64,000 bases of DNA, taken from Bostrychus sinensis. Its lineage: Eukaryota; Chordata; Actinopteri; Gobiiformes; Eleotridae. Shown here piece after piece: positions 35,963-47,991 of this stretch. The stretch is from the NCBI GenBank assembly GCA_020698575.1, contig CM036248.1, positions 17,215,229-17,279,228 on the forward strand, in the 5' to 3' direction. The position numbers and the translations under genes are program-made. The notes beneath the pieces are model-generated. The model was given only the letters and a program-made list of their open reading frames with translations, searched no databases and was not told the origin of the DNA. Every line of letters starts with the position of its first letter. Position 1 is the stretch's first letter.

Positions 35963-38900
35963 TATTATTATTATTATTATTATTGTTATTATTATTTGTT
36001 TATTTGTTTATTATTTAGGTCGTAACATAATTTGACCTGATGCTCCGTGCACGAATTTTGTCAGTCAAATAAAAGACTATGATATGTATTATTGTGATAA
36101 ATTTAGTTTTTTGCCATATATTCTTGTGAACATTGCATTTACCAATATCCTGGTAATGAGACATTTGCAGTATATTGTACAGCCTTAATTTGAATTTAGC
36201 ATGTTCATCTTCCATCCTGGGGCTTTCTGCCAGCATAATCTCTCTATTAACGCTTGTCATCTGTTATCACCTCTTGCTCATGCTCCTTTTGTTTCTCACT
36301 GGATTTTTTTTGGCAGTAAATTTTCATTTATTGAGGTGCAACAAAGATAGGAACCTGCACAAGCCATTTATCAGACTATTGAACATAAAGATAATGGCTC
36401 AGCATCTCACTTTGATAAATGCTGCCCCTATCAGAGTTGCCTAAATGAAGAGTGATTGGATTTAGCAGAACAATGAGCAGGTGGCACTGTTGTTTCTGTG
36501 GCTTTCCTGGCACAGTGCCCTGTAGCCTGAATGCCAGGGCTAAGTCAGTGTTCTCTAATAAATCTATCTGTGTGTTCCTTTCCATTTTATAGGAATCTGG
36601 CCTTCAAGTTCATATATGGCATGCATAAAGTCTTATGCATGCTGTGTTTAATGTAAGTCTACAGGAAATTAATGTATGGTAAGCCTGTGGCCCCCTAATA
36701 ATGTGAAATTCCAACTTGAGTGTATGAGACAGCGTAACCTAAATGTGGACGGCTGGTAGCAGGGAACAGTTACATAAAGCATGTGGCCTTTTAGTGAGGA
36801 AGCAGGAAAAAAGGGTGAACTCATCCCTCACTCACATGGCTAATGTCCACACCAAGGGCATATTTAATGGATAAACTACTTGCTTACACCCTTACCAACT
36901 TCCTTGTCACCATTTTGCATTTGATATCAAAAAGGGACAAACCAGCTAGTATCTAGTGGCTTTTCTACCTCAAGTAAGCATTCACTCATTAAAACTTTCA
37001 ACCACTTATTCATACAGCAGGGTCACTAGAGAGAGACTAGAGGCAAGATGGGCCAAGTGTCTTTCCCAAGAACACAATGGCAGAATCCAGTTATTGGACA
37101 ACCTGCTCTACCTCCTGAGCCACTGCTGCCCAGTCATAGTATTATTAGTAGGGCCGGGTACCGTTAAACAATACCTTTGTGGTATTGAAAGAAAAGTTAG
37201 AATACTACAGCAATTGAAATAAATTATTTTTATTCAGTGCCATGTTTCAATACCTAGTGGGACCTTTAATGTTACTTTTCATGTATGAATCAAACAAATA
37301 GACAGAATAAATACAAACTACAAACTGCTGGTTTTAATTTACAGCTCAGAATTTTGCTCGAAAAATCTTTTATTCAGCATTATAGTGTTTTATGATTGTA
37401 AAAGATGAACTAGCACATTATAGGTATCAGAAAAAGTATCGCTCTGGTACCGGTATCCAAAACCAGGTATCAGTAACACAGAGCTGGATCCATATGTGGT
37501 CCCTACCTGGAGCAATGTCCCTGACCAGCAGGGGTGGGTCTGTGGTGAGGGTAAAGCCATGGCCTGTGCTGCTGTCCAGGACGGGGTCTCTGGTGATCTG
37601 CAGTTGGAGTTTGGCCTGGAAGTTCTGATTGGTCAGACTGTTGGAGCGCTGTGACCTCCCATCACCTAGCAGCCGCTCTCTGCAGGGGTCAAAGGGTAAA
37701 AGGTTACAAGGGTGAAGACTTGCGTGTATGAAAGAATATACAGTATATACATATGCAAGTGGTTCAAAGGAGTGACACAGTTTGTACACAACAACTTAAC
37801 ACTGCATTTTTCTGAAGCAAGACATATGTACTGTATGTGCAGAGTACAATACATCTTAATTAAATATTATCTTTCATTTAAAAATAATACTACAGGCTTC
37901 TTCACTCATTCACCTTCTTTTGGTTATTCCCATTAGGGGTGGTAAGTAATGGAGCCTATCCCAGTAACTTTGGGCCTTACACCCTGGACAGCAGCCAGTT
38001 AGTCGCAAGGCTGACACAGAAACATACATGAACAGACAATTATCCACGCTCACATTCATTAACCAGGAGCATTTTAGTTTTCAATTCACCCAACACATGC
38101 ATGTCTTTGGACAGTGGTAAAAAGTCGGAGGTACCTGCAAAACTGCTCTGCCCTGTTGTTCCCCCCAATATAGGCTTCTTATATAATAATAATATATACA
38201 TTTAGTATAAAAGGAATTAAGAAAATAAATGGACATACAATCACTTGTGACAAGTACCAAAGTAACATTAGCTTAAACCCATGTGATAAAAAACAACAAC
38301 ACTGAAGTATGCTCTAACAAAAATATAAGGCCCATTCACTATGGGACTGCACTGTAAACTGTTAACATTTTGTGTGAATATGAAGATGACATACAGTCCC
38401 CAAGGTTGTCCGTCTTGGTCAGCTGTTCGTGAGACTTTCTTTCCCCAAGAATGAAAGAGAGGAGAGTTTAGCGACATTTCTTAACATGTCTCCTTTGCTG
38501 AGAATGAGAAACCACTTAGCGGACAACAAGGGAACGAGGGGCACTTAAAAGCATAATTGTGGTCTGCTCTGGGTGTGTTTGTGTGTTGGAAAGGTCAGGT
38601 TTTGAATATGTACTAAACACGGTGGTATGTGTTTTTGGACAAGAGATGTGGTGCGTGTGGTCTTCTTAAACCAAAATAATGAACTTTACAGCCATTCACT
38701 TTCTGACTTTTTAAATTGGATTACAAATATATTGTTTTCTATTTTTGAAAGCCAATTTAGTTTGACAGAAGCAAAGGTTTTCTGCCCAAAAAAAAAAAAA
38801 AAAAAGCTATTGTTTAAAGTGACTATAAATCACACCCCACACACACAGTATAGCACCTGGCAGCAAGCCTAGAGCAAATGCATCATCTCTATTTGTTTTA

Positions 38901-39927
38901 CACCATTTGTAGTTTTATTTGTTGATATTATAGTTATTAGTGTGGGCCCGGGGTCTGAAGATCCTTTGCACAGATGCTTGTTTTTTCTTGACATTATGTG
39001 CTAAAATGGGATTTTATTTATTCATCTTCTACTGCTTATTCCCATTATGGGTCACTGGTGTCTGGAGTCTATCCAAAACACTATGGGTCCTAGGAGGGGT
39101 ACATCTTGAGCACTGACAGGGCTGACACTTAAAGAGTGACACTGAAAGACATCTATTCACTCTCCCATTCATTCACTGAGGACAATAATAGATTTACAAA
39201 TTCACCAAACACATGCTTGTGTTTGGACAATAGGAGAAAGCTGAACTACCTGGCACAAACCTGGGGAGTGAAATTACAAAATGTACATAACCAAGTAAAA
39301 GTCATCTTTTTATCTATAAAGTCCACAAGTTTGGTACTCTGGTCCATCATATTCAATCCCCAGTATGGCTTCTGACTGCCAACTGTAGAAAAACATACAC
39401 TACAACACATACCATTGGAAGTACTAGTACTTTCCTTAATTCATTTGTCTAGTCAACCAAAAATAGTTTGTATTTGCATAGCATTTTTTACTATATATTA
39501 GTGACTCCTGCCTCTCTCAGTGAGGAAGTGAAGTCTGCATGGCCTCCTTGTGTTACTGTTATTAGCAGTTAGTGGTGGGCCTACTTTAAATTGCCCCTAG
39601 TGATGGGTCATCTGTCGGTGTATGTCTCAGCCCTGGAAATATCTGGTCACAGTGCAGGCTGTACCCCGCCTAAGGCCCATTGTTGCTGGAAAATGTTTCA
39701 GTAACCAGTGACCCTTAATGGGAATAAGAAAATGAAACTATTTTATGATTCAATGACTAATAAGTGGTGAAACTATCTTTACCATATGACCTGAATAAGG
39801 CTGTCTTTCCCAGGCCATACCTGCTGAGTGACTCTCGTGTGCGTCGTATTATGGTCCCCACCACCTGCTGCACGCGGCTGGCCCCTCGAGCTGGAGACCT
39901 GCTCCTACATCGCTCCTTCTCCTCCAT
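25879..39927 (-). CDS. frmpd1: FERM and PDZ domain-containing protein 1, with an apparent 1-nt frameshift
   Basis: Cytosolic/membrane scaffold; FRMPD1 binds LGN (GPSM2) and AGS3-type partners. Coding exons left to right: 25879..28397, 28609..29536, 29809..29956, 30290..30472, 30885..30977, 31128..31254, 31587..31720, 32172..32291, 32444..32569, 33082..33177, 33260..33364, 34336..34381, 34678..34780, 37507..37679, 39821..39927. The PDZ domain is at about residues 58-142 (GSPADGILFPGDQVLQIND). The FERM region is at about 179-520 (LFLPNVLKVYLENGQTKAFK, HDYRCLFRVCFIPRDPMDLL, SLLEPRQK). A long disordered tail ends with a Cys-rich conserved block. In exon 28609..29536 the upstream frame (GYVSRCCSDSDDSSDDDDP) stops at 29268, while the downstream frame (DEDINRENNWYHTDPRV) is open one base over. 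Removing one nt between 29268 and 29352 gives 1668 aa and restores all phases. The start ATG (39925-39927) has an in-frame TAA just upstream. Position between slc25a51 and tomm5 supports FRMPD1 over FRMPD3/4. Confidence 0.9.
33583..33920 (+). repeat. Family A SINE-like repeat, near full length
   Basis: Fullest copy in the window: a 5' head (cagtggcagaacagttagtg), a middle (gtggagtctgcatgtcctcc), a conserved gacgtgcatgtaggtgaatt segment and a 3' tail (aatgggaataagaggaag). It lies in the frmpd1 intron 33365-34335. The head resembles a tRNA-type pol III promoter, as in teleost SINEs; I infer the class. Confidence 0.65.
35011..35083. repeat. (AT)n microsatellite
   Basis: About 73 nt of uninterrupted AT dinucleotides in the frmpd1 intron 34781-37506. 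It is self-complementary and expected to be length-variable. Confidence 0.98.
35932..35996. repeat. (TAA)n/(TTA)n palindromic microsatellite
   Basis: A run of about ten TAA/AAT units to roughly 35960 is followed directly by about ten ATT units. The two halves are reverse complements, so the tract can fold into a hairpin. It is in the same frmpd1 intron as the (AT)n tract. Confidence 0.93.
36958..37133 (+). repeat. Family B interspersed repeat, degraded copy
   Basis: ggccaagtgtctttcccaag followed by acacaatggcag and a final cctgagccactgctgccc match the tail of the klb-intron repeat at 6745-7045. Intronic in frmpd1. Confidence 0.55.
37145..37475. repeat. Possible decayed repeat with ggtac-rich ends
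   Basis: Starts tagggccgggtaccgtt and ends near tctggtaccggtatcc, in the style of hAT-type elements of fish. No clean inverted repeat or target duplication is visible. It lies immediately downstream, on the plus strand, of family B and next to the frmpd1 exon 37507..37679. Confidence 0.3.
37900..38150 (-). repeat. Family A SINE-like repeat, inverted copy
   Basis: Begins with the inverted tail (ttattcccattaggggtggt) and runs through caacacatgcatgtctttgg towards the inverted head. In the frmpd1 intron 37680-39820. Confidence 0.6.
39015..39265 (-). repeat. Family A SINE-like repeat, inverted copy
   Basis: The inverted tail (gcttattcccattatgggtc) through aacacatgcttgtgtttgga. Same frmpd1 intron as the preceding and following copies. 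Confidence 0.6.
39508..39738 (+). repeat. Family A SINE-like repeat, forward copy
   Basis: aagtctgcatggcctccttg, then taccccgcctaaggcccatt and the aatgggaataag tail. With the copy at 39015-39265 it forms an inverted pair about 240 nt apart, just upstream (in plus coordinates) of the first frmpd1 coding exon. Confidence 0.6.
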
Positions 39928-41562
39928 TTATCTAGAAAAAATATACAAAGTCCTGAGTTACAACTTTAAGCCCAGACATAAATGAAAGGAGAGAGCAGAT
40001 GAAAGGATTCTCTAGCGCTTTTAACTTTTGTTCAGCTTCAGTGCCAGGATATCACTCCAGCTAAATTTACATCTTGGCTGCAATGTTTTATTTGCAGAAC
40101 ATGGTTTTGGCCTTGAATGTTATGAAAATAACAAGATATATATGTAAAGAGCAAGTGGCATCCTACAGAGCAAAAATGAGAAGGCTGGGATTAATTACTA
40201 TGAATAAATACAGAGGTCACAAGCATTTAAATTCACATACAAATGTAGCAAAAACTATTTCATATCACAATTCACTTAGCTGTAAAAGTACAAGCTGTTC
40301 ACAAGGTCTTTGCAGCTCCTATATTCTGCTTAAACTGCTTTTTCAAAACAGTGTCTGAGTGGGGAAATGATGAAGGATGGAGAGTTTAGTTAAACCCTTA
40401 GGGAGGCAAAGCTGATGAGCACTGAATCCAGACCAAATCTTAAGACTTACTACTCCCTTCAGTCGTGTCAGCCAATCAATACATCTACACTGGAAGAACA
40501 CCAGAGCCTTATGTTAATTACTCTCTTGCTTTGGCTAAAATGCACTCTGATTCAGTTTACAGATAGAAATGTTTAGCTTTTCTTAGTGCTCATCTGGAGG
40601 AGAACTAAATAAAATGTGCGCATATGAACTTGTTTGTGCCTTTTGATTTGCTCTCGTAGTGGGCTGTTCCACCTCAGCCAGAGAAAGTCAAATAATCATT
40701 GGCAGAAACAGAAAGTCCAGCACACCCAATCAATATAGTTAACAATGATAAATGTGCTTTAAAAACCTAATGATGAATTTCTTGCCAGCAGCCAGGAGCT
40801 TATAGTTTGATCAGCGCGCTAAAAGATGAGGGAACCTTCTGCGAGCCAAGACTTTTGTTCTGAAGGTGAAAAATGTCTGGCCTTGTGCCGCACCTCTTTT
40901 AGCTTTTTAACACAACAATTACTGTATGTTTCATAAATCAGATGAAGAAAATATAAATGTTTTTTTTACTTATTGGCAAAGTGGGCAGTAGAAGAAGTAA
41001 TTAGTGGTACATTAGTTGTAGCAGCAGTAGGAATTGTAGTAGCAGTAGTCACACTATTGTCATATTAAGTACTAGTAAGTAATCTTTACACTCAATACTT
41101 TTTTACTACTCGTGTAATTATTTTGTTGAATATTTTTACTCCTACTTGTAATAATATTTACCAGAGACTACTTTTTAGTACCTGTTGCATCCCTGCAGTC
41201 AATAAGCAGGGATTAGGTCACTACAGTACAATAACATTTCTGATCCAAGTTATGTGCGCAGGACTCAATAAAAGGCAGTAGTAGTATTAACGGGCTCAAA
41301 CACAACTTTGTCTTGTTTGCAGGTTTGGTCTGATGTGATTGCTGGGACTGGGCCAATGATGACTAGCCACACTCAGTAGTAGTAAAGGCACGCAGAGTGG
41401 GTTTGTCTCATAAGAGGATTATACGAGCCCTCGTTCAACACAGGCCCACACTGGTCAGGGTGTCACTTTAGCACCTCCCGCTGATCCGGATTGAGCCAGA
41501 TTGACTTGAGGATGAGGAGGGATGAGGGAGGCTAGGTATCTGACAGCTGTGCACCAGGAAAT

Positions 41563-41591
<29 letters not shown>
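41563..41591 (+). repeat. 29-nt poly-G tract
   Basis: Twenty-nine consecutive G residues in the inferred frmpd1 first intron. It can form G-quadruplexes, and its length is unreliable in any assembly. Confidence 0.97.
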
Positions 41592-41593
<2 letters not shown>

Positions 41594-41984
41594 CTCTCAG
41601 CTTTTCTCCTTAGCATGCAGTGATATGCATGTTAATTTGGCTTTTTCTTGATATTTTTGGCAGATGGGACAGTGCAGAGGTGAAAAGAGCAGGGAGAGAA
41701 TTTCAGTAAATTGTCCAAGTCCAGACTTAAACCCACGATGCTGCAGTTGCTTTATTTCAGGGCTATTCAACAGGCGGCCCATCAGTCAAGTTGGACTGGC
41801 CTCGGACTATCTACCCATATACAATAAATCAATCATTTAATAGCCACTAAACTCTACACGAGGCAATTTGTGACAGTTCGTGGCACCAAACCCAGCAGTA
41901 CAGGGGAATATCCATATAACCAATATCCAATAACCTTCTGACAATTTGATCCACAGGAAAATATAGTTGAATTGGATGCCCTTA

Positions 41985-42060
41985 CTGAAACAACTCTCTC
42001 CATTTATCCATGCTTGGGAGAGGCACAAGGAGTACATTGGCTTGTGACCCATTGTGGCAG
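41985..42060 (-). repeat. Family D repeat copy
   Basis: aactctctccatttatccat followed by acattggcttgtgacccatt. It matches the segment at 45315-45395 in order and spacing, so both belong to one dispersed family, probably a SINE. Confidence 0.5.
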
Positions 42061-43794
42061 TATTGTTTTTGAATTGAACTCATTTTCTAAAATGCTACAA
42101 ATTTTGTGAAGGTGCTGATTTTTTATTAAGTCTGGGTAAAATCTGAATTAAACATTATCTTCTTCCTGCCCACCTTCACACCAGGCATTTAGTTTGTTAT
42201 TGGTCTATCTATTCTTGTTTGTTATTGTAGATCCTTGTCAGGAAGCCTCATGAGCTCCTTGAGTTGCTTCCTTGTGTTTGACGCTGGTAAAGCGTGTTTC
42301 ACGTGGTGTGTACAGTGCACCTGCCGGTCTAACAATGTGTCATATGAATGTGCTGCAATCACTGCTGAGTCAGGTGACTTTGTTTTTTCCCCTCTGGATT
42401 TTCATTTTGTCCTACCCTCGTTCTGTATCCCTCCTTCACCCTGACTGTCCTTGCCGAGTCAGATAGTCTTCTCCAATGACAGTCTCTGTGGGCAGCAGCC
42501 ATTCCTTTTTTGAAATGCAGGAATGTGCCAGGAAAGTGAGCAAGAGCTTTACTGTCATATGATCTTAAAACTCCTCTTCTAAGCTTGATGACAAAAAATG
42601 GTATTAAGAGAACATCTTTTAACACAATAACACAATAGAAAATGTATGCAATACCTAACATGGCAATATAAATTACAATTAAGTACACTGAAAGGAAGAC
42701 TCTTTAGGATTTAGGTTGACCTTATTTATACCTTATTTATAAGAAATTTTAAGCAGCACTCACCGTGATGTAGCTTGTCCCTTCAGGTCTCCAGAACACA
42801 AATACCCTCTTCCCCCGTGAGACATCAGCTCTGCAGCCCCTACAGGATTGGCCAAGAAAGAGTGTAGGGGGTTTGTTGTGATCATCAGGGCCAATCCCAG
42901 TCCGATTCAGCCACCTGCACCGAGCAGAACAAATCCATATGACCAGAGTGGAGAGTGCTGAAGTCCAATTAGCTCCTGTCAGTGGTGAGAGATTTTCATT
43001 TTCAGATCTGTTATTCAGCGTCAGATAGCTGTTGTTATTTTCAGAGTGAACACACAGCTATGTCAGGCCGAGCAGATGTGAGCCCAAACCAGTTATGTGG
43101 TTGTGGTATTTCCAAGAGGCTCCTCCTCTGGTCCCCAAGGCTCTTTCACTCTTTCTCCCTCTCTCGCTCTCTCTCTCTGTACTCCTCCGCAGCTTTGAAA
43201 CCACATGGCAGCGAGGGGACACGGCACTCCATCTCTGTCTGGTTGTCTAGATTAAAATTTCATATCACCTAGTTCAGCTAAGAGTCCTTACTGGGTGTGC
43301 TCTAAAAGCAAAGAGGACAAATGTGGTAGAGATCTTTCATTCTGCCAGGCTCTCAGCATTCTTGGCTCATAATAAAAGACAAACACTCTTGTATATGAAC
43401 GTCAAGCCAGATATAGCGGAAACCTAATGCTCGATTTGGTTTCGGAGAAAAACACAAGGTTTGTTGTGGGAAGCCAGGCTGTTGAATGAGTAGTGACACA
43501 GAATAAACATACTTGTCTAAAGAAACCATCTCATTTTACTTTAACAGTGATCTATGATGTAAACTCTTGCTCCCCTGGGATGTTATGTTCAACAAGAAAA
43601 GAAAGGTTTTGATCGTGCAGCTCCGCTGTCAGGCCCTGTGTCCCCCACATGGAGCTCTTTTGCTAATATACCCCATAGAAAAGCCCATAGACGAAGACCT
43701 GGACAGACCAACTGCAGGACTCATAAATTATACATAGGGCTAATGCAGCTAGCTCAGCCTCCGAACGCCTCCTTCTGCCACTCTGCCAACACAA

Positions 43795-44090
43795 GCAACA
43801 AGAAGAAGAGAGGAGGCAGACACATAAGGAAAGACGTATGGGGGGTTGCAGCGGTGAGAAAAGAGGAAAAGAGGGAGGGGGCTAGGAGAGGCTGGGACAC
43901 AGGGAGAAAAGAAGTGGTCAAGGCAGAGAAAAGAGAGAAAGGACAGGATATTGAAGGGGTGCACAAAAGGGGACCAGAGGGGGAGAATTTTAAAGAGAGT
44001 GAAAAAGGCAGCGGCCAAGAAATTAGTGAGGAAAAGTTGCAGCAGATGAAAAAGAACAACAGAAATGTCGACAGTAAAAAGTGAAGGAGT
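43795..44090 (+). other. Purine-rich strand-asymmetric block
   Basis: About 300 nt in which the plus strand is strongly A/G-rich with (GAA)/(GGA)-like words. Reading frames stay open on both strands here purely because of this composition. No protein family is recognisable, so I treat it as low-complexity DNA. Confidence 0.6.
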
Positions 44091-45314
44091 TTGTTTACTA
44101 AAGTGAAAAGAGGGAAAAGCTGATCAATGCAAAGTTTCTTCACCAATCACAGAGTAACAATGATGCATGGTCAGCTGTTAAAATAAGAAGTATCTGTAGA
44201 AAGACCTGAGGGTAAAACATTGGTCAAGCTGTTATTGTGAATTTTGTTTGTTAATATAATTTTGACTCTATATGACTATTGACCCCACTGTCACCTGTCT
44301 GGCCATTTTCTCCCTTAAACCTTTGGTTTACCAAGAAAATGTTCCTCCATCTCAGTCAGCTGGGTTTAATTCTTTATTCCAATGTTTATTTGGCTTCAGA
44401 TACAATCACTGTCTCACCTCACTCTGCTCTGCCTTTGAGTTATTATTAAATCTGCCATTGCAGTTTCTATATTGCACAATAATCTGACTCCTGTCTCAGT
44501 TTGGAGGTACCATCATGGATTGGCAGATGTTGTTGTTGTGTTGCCAGCTGGAAAGCCCAACCCAGTCAGCACTGCTGGGCTAGATTGGACCATGGCAGGT
44601 CAGACAGTTAGAGACTAGACCAATAAAGTCACATTAGGGCAACCAATGTCTTTCAAAACATGCAGATATAGCTGCTGTCTTGCTAACCAACAATCCATGC
44701 TAATTGATTTGACATTAGCAATTGTCACAGCTGTCCACTCTCATAAATGAAGTGCAAACTGCTGAACTTTTCTGATGTTGTTACAAACACTTACAATGAC
44801 AATTTAATAGATATAATATGTCTTTAATAACAACCAATTGGCAGCAACATCTTGTTCAACACACACCCTCCTAGGGCTGAAGACATCACCGGATACAGAT
44901 GCACCACACGAAGCACGGCAGCAACAGGGGATGGTTTAACTCCGCTATTCATTTGGGCTCACAGTGCTCGCCAACAAACTTGGACCGAGACCTCAGTAAA
45001 CATTCAGTCCAAGAGCACATTTGGCCTGAAAATACTGTTTGTTTGAATGTCTGGATGATTTGAGGTGTGTTGTTATGCGTGAGTGTGCTGGAGACAGCTG
45101 GAACGAGTTAGATTGTAAGGCAGTAAAAGTAAGGAACACTATATTTTGCATAAGAAACAGGTACTGATCGGATTTTGCATTTCCATTTTCAAAATCATCT
45201 TCTAGCCTTTTTGCTTTTCCAATCTGGAGTCGCCACAGCAAAACATCTGCCTCTCAGTGTGCCGTCATTTGCATGTTTGATTTGACATATATTTAGGCCA
45301 GATTTCCTTCATTG

Positions 45315-45575
45315 CGCAACCCTCTCCATTTATCTGGGCTTGGGATTAGCACAAAGATGACATTGGCTTCTGACCCTCTGTGGCTAGACTCAGGAAAAAT
45401 TATATGAGCTATACTTACAACTACCTGCCACTTGATCAAAGATAAACCAGTTGTGGCTATATGCTTTGGCTTTGAATGTATGTACATTACATTTCAAATA
45501 GGGGAGAGAGACATTGGCTTGGGCTAGTAATTGAAGCCAGGCCGCTCCAGTATGAGTTATACAAGGTGAGTCACC
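45315..45575 (-). repeat. Family D repeat copy, with related segment after it
   Basis: aaccctctccatttatctgg and acattggcttctgaccctct repeat the 41985-42060 sequence. A further acattggcttgggct at about 45510 suggests a second, overlapping or duplicated piece of the same family. Confidence 0.45.
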
Positions 45576-46612
45576 CAGGCATCATCATTGAGGCTTTATT
45601 TTAAATGTTTGCTTCAGCCTATAGGGTCTGTTTTCTGCACTCAAAGAACAAATTACAATGACACCCAAGCAGCTAGTTTAAACTTTGTTTTATATAGGAT
45701 TAAATTCCTGACCAAGCTCCAACCCAGACATAATTACAGCTCTTGTATTTTGCACAGCCCATCAGCCTATTCCATTAGTATTATGAAGATAGTGCTCACC
45801 GTGCTCTTCTCATTTCATTTCCCTTTTCATCAGCCAGTCGAGTTCCCCATTGCCCTATTAATAATCTTAAATATTGAGCTACATTGTGATCTCTATCGGT
45901 GGTTCGGGTTGTTCAGGACAGAGACAGCCATAAAGGGGAACACCTTGTTGCCTTTGGATGACATAGTATTTTTCTATTTTACTCCTGTTGATGTCCAAGC
46001 CACTTTCCTTAAACTTAGCAATGCTTCAAAATCTGTACAAAGGGGGTTTGTATGTTTGTAAATATAATATAGAAGTGGCCTGGAAAAAAAGCAGATACAA
46101 TAAAACTCTGGGCTCTGGAGCGATGCTTAAACAGAGCAACAGAAGGAGTTTAATATTTCAATACTTTTAAAAATAGAAGTGAGAGGGAAACCTGGTTAAT
46201 GCCTGTACAGAGAATTTACTTTTTACATTATGTTCTTACCATGCCCTATTTGTGCAAGTCAGTCGTCTATCAGAAGCTGCTCAATGAAAAGATGTAAAAA
46301 AACAATTTGCTGCAATTTAAGCACACATCAGACATATAGAGTGTCCATCACAAACACAAACTCCTTCCAACAAAAGTGGAATACATTCTTGATATGCTGC
46401 CATTTATTTAATCAATTTCATATTTGCACATTTATTTAAGGTGGTCACTGAACAGACATATAACAGCACTATGCTAATTTAACCAATACTGCAAAACATT
46501 TAAAAATCAATCAGACAGTATCCTCTGCTGCTGTTTAAACATATGAAATAAAATTCTTAAAAATCTGTCAACAGTAAGCATTGGGTTCTAAATGTATATG
46601 TTACAGTGTAGC

Positions 46613-46880
46613 AGTGGTGGGCAGATGGTCAAGGCATTGGACTAAGGAGGCATACACCAGCCCAGTAACCAGAGGTGCCCCAAAGGCACAAGTCTAAATG
46701 AAGCAAGGCTCCTGTAAGTGGGGCACAGTCAGTAGGGCAAATCCAGGCTGAGGAAGGCATCAAGTCTTTCCTGATGTGCAAGTTCTGCCCGTCCTGCTTT
46801 GCCTTTAGAGGAACGACCTCTAAGCAGCAATTCCCATTACATGTTGTAGCATTACATCCCTGAGTCACAGCACAATGCCT
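46613..46880 (+). repeat. tRNA-related SINE
   Basis: The opening ggtgggcagatggtcaaggc followed by attggactaagga resembles the 5' half (A-box region) of a tRNA-Leu/Ser. The body that follows has no coding sense. This structure is typical of tRNA-derived SINEs; the B box is not clear. Confidence 0.5.
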
Positions 46881-47991
46881 GCAGTACTACCAGTGGGCAG
46901 AGGCACAAATATGGAGTCAATTTAAAAAGACAAAACACTAGGGATTCAAGCTGTGTGGCATTGTGACACTCTCCAGGACCAAAAGCGCACACATTTCTGT
47001 CCTGGCGGTATTGAGCTGCGATTTAGAAGATGAGAAGGGGATGATGCTGTTAAAAATACTCAAGGATTTACCCAAGTGACGTCTCCATACAGAAAGACCA
47101 CTGTGATATCAGACGAGATCTAACTAGCAACACAATCATCGGTCATATTGAATCATGTCATGCATTAAATGAAGGCCCCAGAACAGCAAAACGCATTGTT
47201 CCGGTCTAGTTGTGTTGCGCTTGTCATGCTTGGCACGGATCAGGAGAGAGCAGAGAAGAGGCTGCTGCTGGCCAAAGGATACGGAGGAGCAAAAGGACGA
47301 AGGAGGAAAAAAGAGAGCAGGAGATTGTCCCGTGTCTGCGCATCGCACAGAGCCTGCTCATTCATAACGTGTGTGTTTTATTAGGACGACTCCTTACTCC
47401 CTTCATCTGTCAGGAGTTCAGGATTTAGTCCATTTTACCCCCAGATTTATTCCGTTTTTCCCCCAATCCAATGTGATGTCATTGCGCAGACGGCGTGGCT
47501 TCTCACACTCTCTTCAGCCATGTGCAGCTATAACGTAGTAAATGAAAACCAGTGGCAACAAATGACCTGAAATCACTGTTGTGTATAAAATTGGTTGGGA
47601 AAACAGAAATGTCAGGGTTTAATTGAAACCATATCGAGTGTGCTTGTCTCTCATAAATGCTTAAATGCCCTTACAAATAATACATATTTTGTATTTGCCC
47701 ACCCCGTCAGACACTAACTTTAATCGTGGCTAGTAGCAAACCATGAGGCTAAACAAAGAAAAAAGGTCATCCCTTTATTGCTTCCTTTGTAATTTTAATC
47801 GGATTTAAATATCCATCGCCTCCCTCAACCAGGGGCAAGGTTGTAGCCTACAAACGTGTGGCACCAGAGCATCACCAAACCTGGTCTGTTCTTAAACCAT
47901 CTGAGCTCAGTGGTTGTAAATGATGCAAGGTGCGGACTGTAGTCCGTTCAACCGGGCGCTCCTTATCAGACAATAACGTGGAAAAACTCAC

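Larger units (their letters stand above)
39932..47991 (-). other. frmpd1 long first intron (inferred)
   Basis: Between the acceptor of the first coding exon (exon edge at 39931) and the donor of an inferred untranslated exon (gtgagt on the minus strand at 47986-47991). It holds a poly-G tract, at least two SINE-type families, a CT-rich run near 43140-43180 and a purine-rich block at 43795-44090. I found no other credible coding exon on either strand. Confidence 0.5.

Noticed and set aside
43638..44084. 148-aa open frame on the plus strand
   Set aside because: Lys/Arg/Glu-rich low-complexity product of a purine-rich block. Frames are open on the opposite strand too, with no family resemblance and no splice context.
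45588..46061. 157-aa plus-strand frame in the inferred frmpd1 intron
   Set aside because: No domain, no homologous words recognised, no codon-bias contrast with surrounding intronic DNA.
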